A stretch of DNA of 64,000 nt from Paenibacillus andongensis (GCF_025369935.1 NZ_CP104467.1:7323001-7387000), one strand, 5' to 3'. Shown: positions 8,529 to 17,753, counted from the first letter of the stretch. Notes: generated by a model not told the origin, from the letters alone. Translations and numbers: made by a program.

Positions 8529-10067
8529 TTACCCTTTGTTAATTTTATCGTTCATAAGTCTCATGAATTGTTCGGTTCCCAGCGGGCTGCTAAACAGCAT
8601 TCCTTGCACTTCCGTGCACTGCAAAAGTCTCAAATGCTCAAGTTGTTCCTCTGTTTCAACACCCTTTGCAATTAAATTCAGACCTAGACGGTGAGCCATG
8701 CGAATAATGGCAGCAGCCAGCAGTTGATTCTCATTGTCGTCTACCAAATCCCGAATCAAATTACTATCTAATTTAACGCTATCAAGCGGCATCCCTTCGA
8801 GCCCGCTTCGTGTAAATAGGCCTGTACACAAGTCATCCATCACGATACGCACACCGAATTTCTTCAGCATAATCAATTTCTCGCTAGCCTCTTGTACATT
8901 AGATGATGTGATACTTTCCGTAAGGTCCAGTTCCACCAACATCGGATCAATACTTGTTTCTTTCAAAACAACAGCAATTTCTTCAATAAAATGCTCATCT
9001 TTAAACTGCGAAGCTGTTACTGTTAGGGTCATTCTCAGCGGTGTATAGCCCTCGTCCTGCCAGATTCTCATCTGTCTGCAAGCCGTTCGTACAGCCCATT
9101 TCCCGATAGGGATCATGAAGCCCATTTCCTCGGCTGCTTTCTTCCAATCCATGCTATGTGCTAGGAGGTTGTCTCCCTTGCTCCAATGAATGATCGCTTC
9201 CATTCCGATTAATTTACGGTTTGTTATTTCATATTGAGGCTGATATAGGATTTCAAATTGATTGTTATCTAAGGCCGATCGAAGCTCTTTCTCTATGTGA
9301 GCTTTGCTCTTCACCATGGCATCGATGTCAGAGGCATAGAATTGGAACTGGTTATGTCCCCGGTTTTTGGCCGCAAACATCGCTTCATCTGCAAACGCCA
9401 TAAGCTGCTCAGGCAGCTGGCCATCTAACGGATACAGAGCTATCCCTATACTAGCCGTTATGGTTACTGGCATCCCATCCAGGATAAAAGGCTCTTCCAG
9501 AGCCATTTGAATTCGAGAAGCTACAACTCTTGCGTCATCAGGTTTTGCAAAAGATTCTAGTAAAATAGTAAACTCGTCGCCACCTTGGCGGTACACCGTA
9601 TCCGATCCCCGCAGGCATCCCAGCAAACGTTCTGCTGCAAGGCGGATTAAACGATCACCATAGGCATGACCTAATGAATCGTTGACATCTTTGAACCTGT
9701 CCATGTCCAGAAACATAACAGCCGCCAGTTGCTCATTACGCTTCGCGTGCAGAAGTGCCCGCTCCAATCGGTCATTAAACAAACGGCGATTGGGTAATCC
9801 CGTCAATGTATCGTGATAGGCAAGAAAGGCTAGTTGTTTGCTCTTTTCTTCCTGCTCTTTGCTAGTAAGGAGCAATTGATGGATACTCTTCGCAAAAAAT
9901 AAACAGATTAGTGCTTGAACAAGCATACTAATGAAAACGTAAGGTGAAAAGGAGAAAGAAGCAGCAGCAAGTAGATTCACGGTCAACAAAAAGAAGCCCA
10001 GTACGCCCATATAGACCAACGTTTGCGCTTTCATTTGCTGTATCCACTTAGAAAATATGCCTCTCAT
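8529..10067 (-). CDS. Membrane GGDEF-EAL c-di-GMP protein with a degenerate EAL
   Basis: 512 residues: two N-terminal TM helices (about 18-37 and 43-62), a GGDEF domain (about 80-235) and an EAL domain (about 255-505). The cyclase half looks active: GGDEF is intact (162-166), with an RxxD inhibition site (RGSD, 153-156) five residues before it. The EAL half has EAI for EAL (290-292), LTVTAS where an Asn is normal, DDLCTG for DDFGTG, AKGVET for AEGVET and QGML for QGYL. It is probably weak or inactive as a phosphodiesterase and may act as a sensor. The gene follows a c-di-GMP-I riboswitch and terminator. GGAGG precedes ATG 10067. Confidence 0.93.
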   Translation of the reverse strand: MRGIFSKWIQQMKAQTLVYMGVLGFFLLTVNLLAAASFSFSPYVFISMLVQALICLFFAKSIHQLLLTSKEQEEKSKQLAFLAYHDTLTGLPNRRLFNDRLERALLHAKRNEQLAAVMFLDMDRFKDVNDSLGHAYGDRLIRLAAERLLGCLRGSDTVYRQGGDEFTILLESFAKPDDARVVASRIQMALEEPFILDGMPVTITASIGIALYPLDGQLPEQLMAFADEAMFAAKNRGHNQFQFYASDIDAMVKSKAHIEKELRSALDNNQFEILYQPQYEITNRKLIGMEAIIHWSKGDNLLAHSMDWKKAAEEMGFMIPIGKWAVRTACRQMRIWQDEGYTPLRMTLTVTASQFKDEHFIEEIAVVLKETSIDPMLVELDLTESITSSNVQEASEKLIMLKKFGVRIVMDDLCTGLFTRSGLEGMPLDSVKLDSNLIRDLVDDNENQLLAAAIIRMAHRLGLNLIAKGVETEEQLEHLRLLQCTEVQGMLFSSPLGTEQFMRLMNDKINKG

Positions 10068-10091
10068 TCTTAAACCTCCGTATCTGATATT

Positions 10092-10121
10092 AAAAAAAGG
10101 CTATTCCGAATCGGAATAGCC
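10092..10121 (-). terminator. Riboswitch-controlled terminator before the GGDEF gene
   Basis: On the minus strand a perfect 11-bp stem (GGCTATTCCGA and its complement, 10099-10121) is followed by seven T. It lies between the c-di-GMP aptamer and the GGDEF start codon, which makes it the likely expression platform. Confidence 0.88.
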
Positions 10122-10149
10122 GTAGGTGTACCTGTTTAGGTAAACTGCA

Positions 10150-10238
10150 ACCTGTCGGCAGCCCAGCCATCATTGTTGCGAGGGCAACCTTAGATCTGAA
10201 GCTTTGCGTCCTTATCTTTCGATAAGTTTGCCTTTTAC
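10150..10238 (-). promoter_or_regulatory. c-di-GMP-I (GEMM) riboswitch aptamer
   Basis: The minus strand carries GGCAAAC, then a CTTATC-GAAA-GATAAG hairpin with its GAAA tetraloop, then GGACGCAAAGC, then a second helix with a G/C-rich end and GCTGCCGA. These are the signature conserved blocks of the GEMM-I aptamer. The GAAA loop would dock on the second helix, and the GGACGCAAAGC strand forms the ligand site. The terminator at 10092-10121 follows, then a GGDEF gene. A cyclase gene under a c-di-GMP aptamer suggests product feedback. Whether ligand turns the gene on or off cannot be read without folding. Confidence 0.92.
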
Positions 10239-10306
10239 GATATTAAGAAGCAATAAATGGGACTAATTAACTATATCATATTCATTCCACATTTGGCTAT
10301 TTTTCC

Positions 10307-11563
10307 TTAAATAAGCAAGTTAAAGAGCTTGGGATCCTTATTTATTTCAATATAGCCATAATCTTTCTGAGATAGGCGCTCAATAAGCCCCTCGTAGTCA
10401 TCTTTATTTTTGAGCTCAATGCCGACCAGCGCCGGAGCATCGTCCCTATTATTTTTTTTCGTATACTCAAATCGAGTAATATCGTCTGTGGGTCCTAAGA
10501 CTTCTTCCAGAAATTCGCGCAAGGCTCCAGCACGCTGCGGAAAATTAAGAATAAAGTAGTGCTTCAAGCCTTCATACACAAGCGATCTTTCTTTAATCTG
10601 CTGCATACGGTCAATGTCATTGTTGCCACCGCTGATGATACAGACCACATTCTTACCGCGAATCTGCTCCCGATAGGCATCAAGCGCTGCGACCGGGAGT
10701 GCGCCGGCGGGCTCAATGACAATCGCGTTATTGTTGTAAAGTTCCAGAATGGTTGTACATTCCTTGCCGGAAGGAACAATGACGATATCCTCCAGCTTTT
10801 CTTTGCAAATCTCAAAGGTAAGCTCGCCCACTTGCTTCACGGCTGCTCCATCTACGAACTTATCAATCGTGGATAAGGTCACGACCTTCCCCTGCTTCAG
10901 CGCTTCCGTCATGCTTGCCGCGCCCTCCGGCTCAACACCGATGATGCGCGTTCGTGGAGAAACACTATCCAGATAGGTCGCAACTCCCGCTGCAAGGCCG
11001 CCTCCGCCAATCGTTGCAAAGATGAAGTCAGGAGATTCGGGCATTTGATTCAAAATCTCGAGGCCAACCGTGCCTTGCCCGGCAATCGTACGGACATCAT
11101 CGAAAGGGTGTATGAACACCTTATTCTCTTGAGCACAGTAGGCCTTGGCTTGGTTAGAGGAATCATCGAATGAATCACCTGTGAGAATAACTTCAACAAA
11201 AGATCCGCCGAATAGCTTAACTTGGGAAATCTTTTGTCTAGGCGTTGTAGTCGGCATGAAGATTTTGCCTTCAATACCGAGCTGTTTACAGGAGTAAGCC
11301 ACGCCCTGCGCATGATTGCCAGCGCTCGCACACACGACACCCGCTTCGCGTTCCTCCGGTGTTAAGCTTTGGATCACATTATACGCTCCGCGAATTTTGA
11401 AAGAACGAACAATTTGCATATCTTCACGTTTAAGATAAACGTTGCATTCATACAAGTTAGAGAGCAGCTCATTGCGTTGCAGAGGCGATGGTTCGATCAC
11501 CCTGCTGAGCACATGATTGGCCCTAATAATATCTTCCAAACCTACTTTACTGGAAACAACCAT
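10307..11563 (-). CDS. ilvA: Threonine deaminase (threonine ammonia-lyase)
   Basis: A 418-residue PLP enzyme that converts threonine to 2-oxobutanoate, the first step of isoleucine synthesis. The PLP lysine is K56 in SFKIRGA, and the glycine-rich phosphate loop is GGGGLAAG (about 210). A C-terminal ACT-like domain (about 330-415) is present once, as in Bacillus biosynthetic IlvA, and would sense isoleucine. Length matches the family. No ilv neighbours are present, so this is a standalone copy. No T-box was seen upstream. Confidence 0.95.
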   Translation of the reverse strand: MVVSSKVGLEDIIRANHVLSRVIEPSPLQRNELLSNLYECNVYLKREDMQIVRSFKIRGAYNVIQSLTPEEREAGVVCASAGNHAQGVAYSCKQLGIEGKIFMPTTTPRQKISQVKLFGGSFVEVILTGDSFDDSSNQAKAYCAQENKVFIHPFDDVRTIAGQGTVGLEILNQMPESPDFIFATIGGGGLAAGVATYLDSVSPRTRIIGVEPEGAASMTEALKQGKVVTLSTIDKFVDGAAVKQVGELTFEICKEKLEDIVIVPSGKECTTILELYNNNAIVIEPAGALPVAALDAYREQIRGKNVVCIISGGNNDIDRMQQIKERSLVYEGLKHYFILNFPQRAGALREFLEEVLGPTDDITRFEYTKKNNRDDAPALVGIELKNKDDYEGLIERLSQKDYGYIEINKDPKLFNLLI

Positions 11564-11729
11564 TTTCTCTTACTTCCTTTCTCCACATTAAGCTATTAAA
11601 GTTTTACAGATTATTGTAGCACAACTCTGTCCGCCTGTACGAAAATAATATTGGCAGCGCTCTTCCTGTGTTTCACTTCATGCCCAGCAGGGTATTACAT
11701 AGCAATACAACTTCAAAGGAGTGATTCAA

Positions 11730-11891
11730 ATGTCGACTCAGCCTCGCAATATCGATATCGAAGAACGCCATGTGGAGAAAAAATCGGATTCCAGTCTAGT
11801 TGCTTCTACTTTCATCAAATACGCTGCTTATATCGTCATCATTTTCGGCGTTCTGTATTTCCTAGTTCGTTATGTATTCCCAATGTTCTAG
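11730..11891 (+). CDS. Small single-pass membrane protein (53 aa)
   Basis: An ATG behind AAAGGAGTGATTCAA opens 53 codons ending at TAG 11889. A charged N-terminal half (about 1-27) is followed by one strongly hydrophobic helix (about 28-50) and a short tail. The excellent ribosome site and the terminator 60 bp downstream make it a real gene. It runs divergently from ilvA. Family not recognised; a role beyond membrane location cannot be given. Confidence 0.8.
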   Translation: MSTQPRNIDIEERHVEKKSDSSLVASTFIKYAAYIVIIFGVLYFLVRYVFPMF

Positions 11892-11953
11892 AGCTAGGAT
11901 GTAAGAGCCCTAATCAGAGAGGGTACATTAACATCTATTTCCCGCTCAACCAC

Positions 11954-11998
11954 AAGAAGCCTCAAACCCACTAATAAGTGGATTTAGAGGCTTCTTTT
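11954..11998 (+). terminator. Terminator after the 53-aa gene
   Basis: Stem AAGAAGCCTC/GAGGCTTCTT (11954-11963 with 11987-11996), with an inner CCCACT/AGTGG helix and a T-rich tail. It may also serve the convergent SLH gene that ends at 12036. Confidence 0.8.
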
Positions 11999-12035
11999 AT
12001 GGTTATGAGAGGAGTTAACTAACTCGAGCTCTTAC

Positions 12036-14402
12036 TTAGTAATAGTACCGAGGCTGCTCCTGAAGCTCAGAACGTTTTTGCAAGAAGCGGTAGAAGGCGC
12101 TAGCCGCCTGTGCTTTTGTCACTTCTTGCTGAGGTTCAAATTGTCCATCATTCAGAGACATAATATTCAGCCCCACCACAATCGCTGCGTCACCAACATG
12201 CTTAAGCTTAACAGCATCTGCGAAATTACCATTGAAAATACCATCGAACTTCGTTAGACTCTTGTAGCCTAGCGCCTTCACAATTAGCTGAGCCATTTCT
12301 TCTCGATTCATTGCAGCTTCCGGATTGAAATCAGCACCTACATCCAGCAAACCGCGATCAACCGCATTTTCGACATAGGCAAAATAAGGAGAAGATTTGC
12401 TCACATCGGCGAAAGACGCCTTCCGTTCTGCCCCGTAATAAATACCACCGTTACCGCCATTCATGGCAATAACAAGCATTTTAACCAACTCACCCCGTTG
12501 GATCGTTTGATCTGGATTTACTTTGCCATCCTTCACATCCAGCGCTTGATAATCGAGCATAAGCTGAAGCTCATTTTTAGCCCAGTGATGGTCAATGTCG
12601 CTTACTGTCACTTTATCCAAGGAAATCACTTCACCCGTTTCACTATTCCGCCATTGACCGTTTTGCGCATCCAAGAGGAAAGGTTCACGGTTGAATTTGG
12701 GAACGAGTGAATAGACAAGCTTGGCTTCGAGTTTCCCGTCTGTTTTCATATCCATGGATTGCGGAACATCCCCAGCCGCTACCATCACTCTGTATTTCTC
12801 CAGTGGAATGCCACCGATGAACCCGCTGCCTTGGGCCACATAATTTAACTTGATGTCGAACTGCGCGAGCCAGAGATCCTTGGCTTTATCAATCGCCATC
12901 ACCTGCGGCTTTTGCAGTGGATATGGCATATTGCTGATGGAGAAGTGATAGCCGACAATTTGACCAGTCACACGATCGATGCTTACCGTTACTTCTTCGT
13001 TCCCGGCATTCACACCATCAATCACACGCTTAAAACTAATATCCCAATTACGCATATGCTTCAGCTGATCTTCCGAATAACTTTTAGCCGTTTGTGCACG
13101 AAGCGACAACTGATCGGTATAAGCAGGAAGCTGCTTTTTCACAAAATCAACACCTTTTGTTATCGCATCTTCCAGAGCAATTTTACCCTCAATATCTTTA
13201 TCAGCGTCAGGTCCGTAAGGGATGTAACTGTTGAAATTCATAATCTCTCCGGTCTTGCTGTTCACGCTAGCCCATGCGCCTTTGCCAACGATTTTAACTT
13301 TGGAATCCTTCTCAGTCGCCTCATTCCAACTTAAATTCCAGTTCGAATTGGTTTCCCCTGTTTCAGGGTTGGTCGATTCATTATAGGATGCTTCTTGGAT
13401 TTTGTAGTCAGAAGAAAGGTTGAAAGCCTCGTTCACCTTTTTAATAGCCTCTTCCTTCGTCAGGTCCAACGTAGCAGTAGGCTTAGCAGCCAATGGCTTG
13501 TCGGTTAACGGCTTATTCCCCTCCGTATCTTCCATCCCTTTGACTGGATTCCAGATCTCACCGGTTTCTGCATTTAGGGAAAAGCCACCCAGCATATAAG
13601 AAATAATCGGTAATTTCTTGCCTTTTGCACCATATGGAATCTGATAAAGCAAAGAAAGATTTGCCTTGTCGCGGAACATTTGAGCAGCTTTCTCCTTGGA
13701 AATCGGCGTTACATTCTGCTGAAACGTGACATTGTCATCCCAATTGTAGTTATAATTCGTAACCTGTCCTTCCCCATTGACGACCACACTGATACCATTC
13801 GGAGCAAAAGGCACACCGCCAACAGATCGATCGAACCGAATATTGTACTGATAATTACCATTCAGCGGCGTACGAAAGGCATTTTCTTCTGTATCATTGT
13901 ATACAAGCTCCTTCTGCTTATCTGGATTCACTTTGCCTATAAAGGCAGAAGCGACTTCCTTGGCAGCTTTGAAATCCACTTTCGGCGGATAGCTTGGTTT
14001 GTGGTCAGGGTCATTGTCATTCATGTAAAAGGAGGTCAGCGTTCCGTCTAAGCCGTTAATCGATACGTTTAATGAGCCGTAATTCCGATCTTTCACCGTT
14101 TTGGTGTAATTAATGTTCCACGTTGGGAAATTCCGGCCATTCATGCTGTAATAAGCATTCAGACTGATGGATTGAAACGTATAGCCTTCCGGCAGCGTTA
14201 TGTAGGTCTTAACTCGTTCAATGGCTTGTTCTTTGGTTATTTTGGCATCTAGCTGTTTATCCTCTTTACCAGGAGATATAGGGGGTGCAATGGATGTGCT
14301 TCCTACAGCAGCTTCGGCCGCCCAAACCCCAGGTGCAGCAGTTAGCAGCAGTGTCGAAGCGAGTACCAACGTTCCTGCTTGTTTGATTAATTTCAAAGTC
14401 AT
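12036..14402 (-). CDS. Secreted YcdB/YcdC-domain protein with three SLH domains
   Basis: About 788 residues with a Sec signal peptide cut after GVWA. Two or more YcdB/YcdC-type units follow, each opening with TKEEA-like helix starts and 'G...W...Y' strands (about 45-290 and 310-570). Three S-layer homology domains close the protein (about 600-785), carrying motifs such as ADVSKSSPYFAYVENA. The SLH domains should hold it on secondary cell-wall polymer. YcdB/YcdC units resemble PepSY-like inhibitory folds, but their role is not established. The frame also opens at TTG 14429 without a ribosome site; ATG 14402 follows GAGGAGGAAG and starts a normal signal peptide. Confidence 0.9.
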   Translation of the reverse strand: MTLKLIKQAGTLVLASTLLLTAAPGVWAAEAAVGSTSIAPPISPGKEDKQLDAKITKEQAIERVKTYITLPEGYTFQSISLNAYYSMNGRNFPTWNINYTKTVKDRNYGSLNVSINGLDGTLTSFYMNDNDPDHKPSYPPKVDFKAAKEVASAFIGKVNPDKQKELVYNDTEENAFRTPLNGNYQYNIRFDRSVGGVPFAPNGISVVVNGEGQVTNYNYNWDDNVTFQQNVTPISKEKAAQMFRDKANLSLLYQIPYGAKGKKLPIISYMLGGFSLNAETGEIWNPVKGMEDTEGNKPLTDKPLAAKPTATLDLTKEEAIKKVNEAFNLSSDYKIQEASYNESTNPETGETNSNWNLSWNEATEKDSKVKIVGKGAWASVNSKTGEIMNFNSYIPYGPDADKDIEGKIALEDAITKGVDFVKKQLPAYTDQLSLRAQTAKSYSEDQLKHMRNWDISFKRVIDGVNAGNEEVTVSIDRVTGQIVGYHFSISNMPYPLQKPQVMAIDKAKDLWLAQFDIKLNYVAQGSGFIGGIPLEKYRVMVAAGDVPQSMDMKTDGKLEAKLVYSLVPKFNREPFLLDAQNGQWRNSETGEVISLDKVTVSDIDHHWAKNELQLMLDYQALDVKDGKVNPDQTIQRGELVKMLVIAMNGGNGGIYYGAERKASFADVSKSSPYFAYVENAVDRGLLDVGADFNPEAAMNREEMAQLIVKALGYKSLTKFDGIFNGNFADAVKLKHVGDAAIVVGLNIMSLNDGQFEPQQEVTKAQAASAFYRFLQKRSELQEQPRYYY

Positions 14403-14592
14403 CTTCCTCCTCAACGTTTTACGTTTCAATAACAGCTTTAAAGCATTAGAAACATAGAGATTCCATAATAATCCTTGACGTTTAAAACTGGAAAAAGTTG
14501 CTTTAGAAAACTAGATTAATGCTTTATTTTTTATTTACACGAAATGTCACCAGATCGAAACGATTTATGGCTAAAAATCTAAGATAACTCAA

Positions 14593-14642
14593 CAAAAAAA
14601 CACATGTCCGAGCACCCTTTTATCGAATGCACGTGCATGTGT
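14593..14642 (-). terminator. Terminator after rluF
   Basis: On the minus strand ACACATG pairs with CATGTGT (14600-14606 with 14636-14642), with an inner GCAC/GTGC helix, followed by seven T. It lies 15 bp past the rluF stop codon. Confidence 0.8.
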
Positions 14643-14656
14643 ATATTTTATTGCAA

Positions 14657-15370
14657 TTATTTTCTTGATTGGGTGTTCTCTTTGCTAAGTGTATGCATTA
14701 AATCTTGCATTTCACCTTGCGTCAAATTCCGCCATTTACCCACTTTTAAATTGCCCAGATGGATATGCATGATCCGAACCCTCTGTAGACGCACTACTCG
14801 ATACCCAAACGCTTCGCACATCCGTCGGATTTGCCGGTTAAGCCCTTGCGTAAGAATGATTCGGAAAACGCGGTCGCCCACTTGGTAAATCTCACATGGC
14901 TTCGTCATCGTCCCCAGAATGCGGACCCCGCTCCCCATTCCTTGCAAAAACATCGGTGTAATCGATCGGTTCACCGTCACGATGTATTCTTTATCATGGT
15001 TGTTCTCCGCTCGCAGAATCTGGTTTACAATATCTCCGTTATTGGTCAGAAGGATAAGCCCTTCGGAATCTTTATCCAGTCTGCCGATCGGGAAAATACG
15101 CTCCGAATGCCCGACGAAATCAACAATGTTGCCTTTGATATGCGCTTCGGTTGTACTTGTAATCCCTACAGGCTTGTTGAGTGCAATATAAACATGTTCC
15201 TTCTTCTCACCAATCGGTCGACCATCAATCCGAACCTCATCCCCAGGGCCAACGACGCTCCCCAGTCCGGCAACCTCACCATTAATCGTTACGCGTTTCG
15301 CTTCTACCCACTTGTCCGCTTCCCGTCTGGAGCAAACACCGGTTTCGCTAATAAATTTATTAATTCTCAT
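14657..15370 (-). CDS. rluF: 23S rRNA pseudouridine synthase, RluF type
   Basis: A 237-residue RsuA/RluB/E/F family enzyme. An S4 RNA-binding domain (about 1-48, starting RINKFISETGVCSRREAD) precedes the catalytic domain with GRLDKDSEGL, where D99 is the nucleophile. The closing motif RQIRRMCEAFGYRVVRLQRVRI fits RluF, which modifies U2604 of 23S rRNA, better than RsuA or RluB. The exact target base is assigned by family only. The gene is monocistronic with its own terminator. Confidence 0.87.
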   Translation of the reverse strand: MRINKFISETGVCSRREADKWVEAKRVTINGEVAGLGSVVGPGDEVRIDGRPIGEKKEHVYIALNKPVGITSTTEAHIKGNIVDFVGHSERIFPIGRLDKDSEGLILLTNNGDIVNQILRAENNHDKEYIVTVNRSITPMFLQGMGSGVRILGTMTKPCEIYQVGDRVFRIILTQGLNRQIRRMCEAFGYRVVRLQRVRIMHIHLGNLKVGKWRNLTQGEMQDLMHTLSKENTQSRK

Positions 15371-15480
15371 GCTTGGGAAATCCCCTTCTCTGCCGTAATC
15401 AAGTACCTCCTATTATGCTGGATTCGCTCACTCGGTTCAAGTAGCGTTCAAAGGGATTGATGCAGGGAACATATTGCAAT

Positions 15481-15527
15481 AAAAAGATCGCCCCTCACAC
15501 TGATCATTCCAGATGGCGCGGCGATCT
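15481..15527 (-). terminator. Terminator after the trypsin-fold protein gene
   Basis: AGATCGCC (15485-15492) pairs with GGCGATCT (15520-15527); on the minus strand the stem ends in TTTTT. It lies 10 bp past the stop codon. Confidence 0.8.
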
Positions 15528-15536
15528 ATGATAGAT

Positions 15537-16643
15537 CTATTTCGGTGATGTGGCGCGAACGACACGCAGTTGCTTTAGCATCTCTGCCGATAAAGGTCGA
15601 ACATAGGCATAATTCCCCTTTGGAGCAGCCCCTGTAGCCCTACCTGCCTTGAAACCTCCAGTTCCTGCAGGAATGGCTACCCGCAAACCAAACGTATTCA
15701 AAACGCTTGCAATTGGCGTACTAATAGAACGAGTACCGCTGCCCGCAAAGTTCAAAGCAGCCGCAAACCGCCCACTCATCCAGACAGAGCCTGAATCGCC
15801 CGGCAAAGATATGTTATTCGGTGCTGTAATCAAAGTCTGATTGCGGAACTGTAAAGTGGCATTGCCAAGCTCACGGTAAGGCCCCACATTAAATTGCATA
15901 CCAATACTTTCGACAGTACCAAAAACAAGACCGGTTGTACGCCCTGATTTAAAAAAACGGTCACCGACACTGTAACTTAGCAAATGACCTTGTGGAACAA
16001 TCAATTGGCCCGTTGAGCTGACCAAGTATCTCGGATTCAGTAAACTGTTGGAAAAAGGCTGCGCTATTGCGGCATCCATGAAGTTAGGACCCGTTAAATT
16101 AAAGGGAACAAACTGCACTGGCGTGCCCACCCGATCTGTTACGGCCCGACCTCCATCTATAGCCCCCGGTTGAATAATGTTAGCGCCGAATCTGTTCGCT
16201 CTGATAAGAACGTGGTTGTTGCTCAAAATAAAAAATTGGCCATTCCTAATTACGATGAGACCGCATGTCCCTGTACCGGAATTCTCTCTGCCGATGCTGG
16301 TTCCTCCTGGAATCGGGCGAATCCTGCTGCGAAAAAGTGTCGGGCGTATTCTTTTTATCGGCGCTTTCATATGCCGTTTCATCTTTTTCGGAGCTGCTGT
16401 CGCATGTGGTTTGAAGGGTCCGGCTGTAATAAAGCGAACAGGAATGCTTGCTCCAATCATCTTTCCGATACTTTTACTGATTTCTGTAATGGCAGCATTT
16501 TTACTCGTGTACACGATAATAGCCGCACCACGAGCGGGCTTATCAGGGTCCGCATACCCGACACCGGTACCATTAATCCCAGGCCGCCGCAACAAGGGGA
16601 AAAGTCTATCATTTTGCCTCAAAGCCTCATAGAAAGTCGCCAT
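15537..16643 (-). CDS. Trypsin-fold serine peptidase without signal peptide
   Basis: 368 residues. The C-terminal two thirds are a chymotrypsin-like (S1/NAL1-like) domain with a plausible full triad: His144 in LSNNHVL, Asp190 in NFMDAAIA, Ser284 in LPGDSGSVW. The first 115 residues hold a small alpha/beta region (GTGVGYADP...), then a basic Lys/Arg-rich linker (about 86-110). No signal peptide or TM helix is visible, so it should act in the cytoplasm or leave by a non-Sec route. Start ATG 16643 is 7 bp after AAAGGAG; the ATG six bases earlier is too close to that site. Substrate unknown. Confidence 0.8.
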   Translation of the reverse strand: MATFYEALRQNDRLFPLLRRPGINGTGVGYADPDKPARGAAIIVYTSKNAAITEISKSIGKMIGASIPVRFITAGPFKPHATAAPKKMKRHMKAPIKRIRPTLFRSRIRPIPGGTSIGRENSGTGTCGLIVIRNGQFFILSNNHVLIRANRFGANIIQPGAIDGGRAVTDRVGTPVQFVPFNLTGPNFMDAAIAQPFSNSLLNPRYLVSSTGQLIVPQGHLLSYSVGDRFFKSGRTTGLVFGTVESIGMQFNVGPYRELGNATLQFRNQTLITAPNNISLPGDSGSVWMSGRFAAALNFAGSGTRSISTPIASVLNTFGLRVAIPAGTGGFKAGRATGAAPKGNYAYVRPLSAEMLKQLRVVRATSPK

Positions 16644-16901
16644 TCGCATTCTCCTTTATTAGGGGGATGCTATCAATTTATGTCGACTCATCTGAATTCG
16701 ACTCTTATATTAACCTAGTATCTATTAAAAAGTTAATAGATTCCTGCCCCTTCTGAAGAAAGGGTTCAGGACCCGTGAAACCGTTATGACAAGAGAATAC
16801 AAGACAAGACAAGACAACGCGAGCATATCTCGAGGAATTCCCCCCCGAGTGTGATAAGCGTATAATAATGATAACCAATAATGAAATAAGGGGGCACCAT
16901 C

Positions 16902-17525
16902 GTGCATATTCTCATACTAGGATCCACAGGTAGAGTAGGAAGAAGAATTATGGAAAAAGCACTAGCAGACGGACACGAAGTCACTGCACTTGTTCGAAGC
17001 CTAGAGAAGCTCACAGGGATTCACTCCAAAGGCTTAACCGTTCTTCAAGGGGACGCTCGGAACGGAGAAGATCTACAGGCTGCCCTTCGCGGGGCGGAGC
17101 TGGTCATAAGCTGCCTCGGCACCGATGGCGGCACGGTGTTGACTGAGTTTACGCCTCTACTCATAGAGGCTATGAAGACACACGGCGTGAGCCGAATCGT
17201 CACTGTCGGCACAGCCGGCATTCTGCAAAGCAGAGAGCATCCCGGCTTGCTGCGCTATGAGGCGCCGAACTCTCGGCGCTCTTCAACAAGAGCTGCCGAA
17301 GAGCATCGCAAAGCGTGGGAGCAGCTCGCTGCCTCGGGCTTAAGTTGGACAGTTGTCTGTCCAACTTATTTGCCCGACGGCGAGCCACAGGGGCAGTACC
17401 GCGTCGAACGGGACTATTTGCCCGACGGCGGAATGTCCATCTCCGTGGGCGACACCGCGGCCTTCACCTACCGAGTCGCTCTCGATGGAGAGTATGTGGG
17501 CTGTCGTGTGGGGATTGCTTATTAG
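16902..17525 (+). CDS. NAD(P)-binding atypical SDR (NmrA/YwnB-like)
   Basis: A 207-residue Rossmann-fold protein with GSTGRVGRR near the N-terminus (residues 7-15) and no classical YxxxK pair, as in NAD(P)H-binding flavin-reductase/NmrA-like proteins. It starts at GTG 16902 behind AAGGGGGC. Its middle and 3' parts are far more GC-rich than its start. The gene holds a perfect 12-bp coding hairpin (17341-17368) and a 16-bp direct repeat encoding YLPDG twice (17366-17381, 17417-17432). The role is probably redox-linked or redox-sensing; the substrate is unknown. Confidence 0.82.
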   Translation: MHILILGSTGRVGRRIMEKALADGHEVTALVRSLEKLTGIHSKGLTVLQGDARNGEDLQAALRGAELVISCLGTDGGTVLTEFTPLLIEAMKTHGVSRIVTVGTAGILQSREHPGLLRYEAPNSRRSSTRAAEEHRKAWEQLAASGLSWTVVCPTYLPDGEPQGQYRVERDYLPDGGMSISVGDTAAFTYRVALDGEYVGCRVGIAY

Positions 17526-17550
17526 CGTGGGATTGGAAATAAAGAAATGA

Positions 17551-17601
17551 AAAAGCACCTTATTTGATCGTGGCATTTTTACGATCAAATAAGGTGTTTT
17601 T
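17551..17601 (+). terminator. Strong terminator after the NAD(P)-binding gene
   Basis: A perfect 16-bp stem (17556-17571 with 17581-17596), A-run before and T-run after; works in both directions on paper. Confidence 0.88.
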
Positions 17602-17753
17602 GTATGATAAACCTTCTACTATTCATAGATTTCGTTATTTATGCTATATATTTCTATTTATGTATATAATTAAATTGAATTTACAAGGAAAATGTTGTAA
17701 ATTGTCATGTCATTTAAATATTACAGAATATTCAGTCCGTGGGAGGAACTAGC

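Noticed and set aside
11564..11729. T-box or clear CodY box upstream of ilvA
   Set aside because: Too short for a T-box and no good match to the CodY motif was found by eye.
16797..16818. ACAAG tandem repeats
   Set aside because: Only about four short copies; not enough to call a functional repeat or a CRISPR array.
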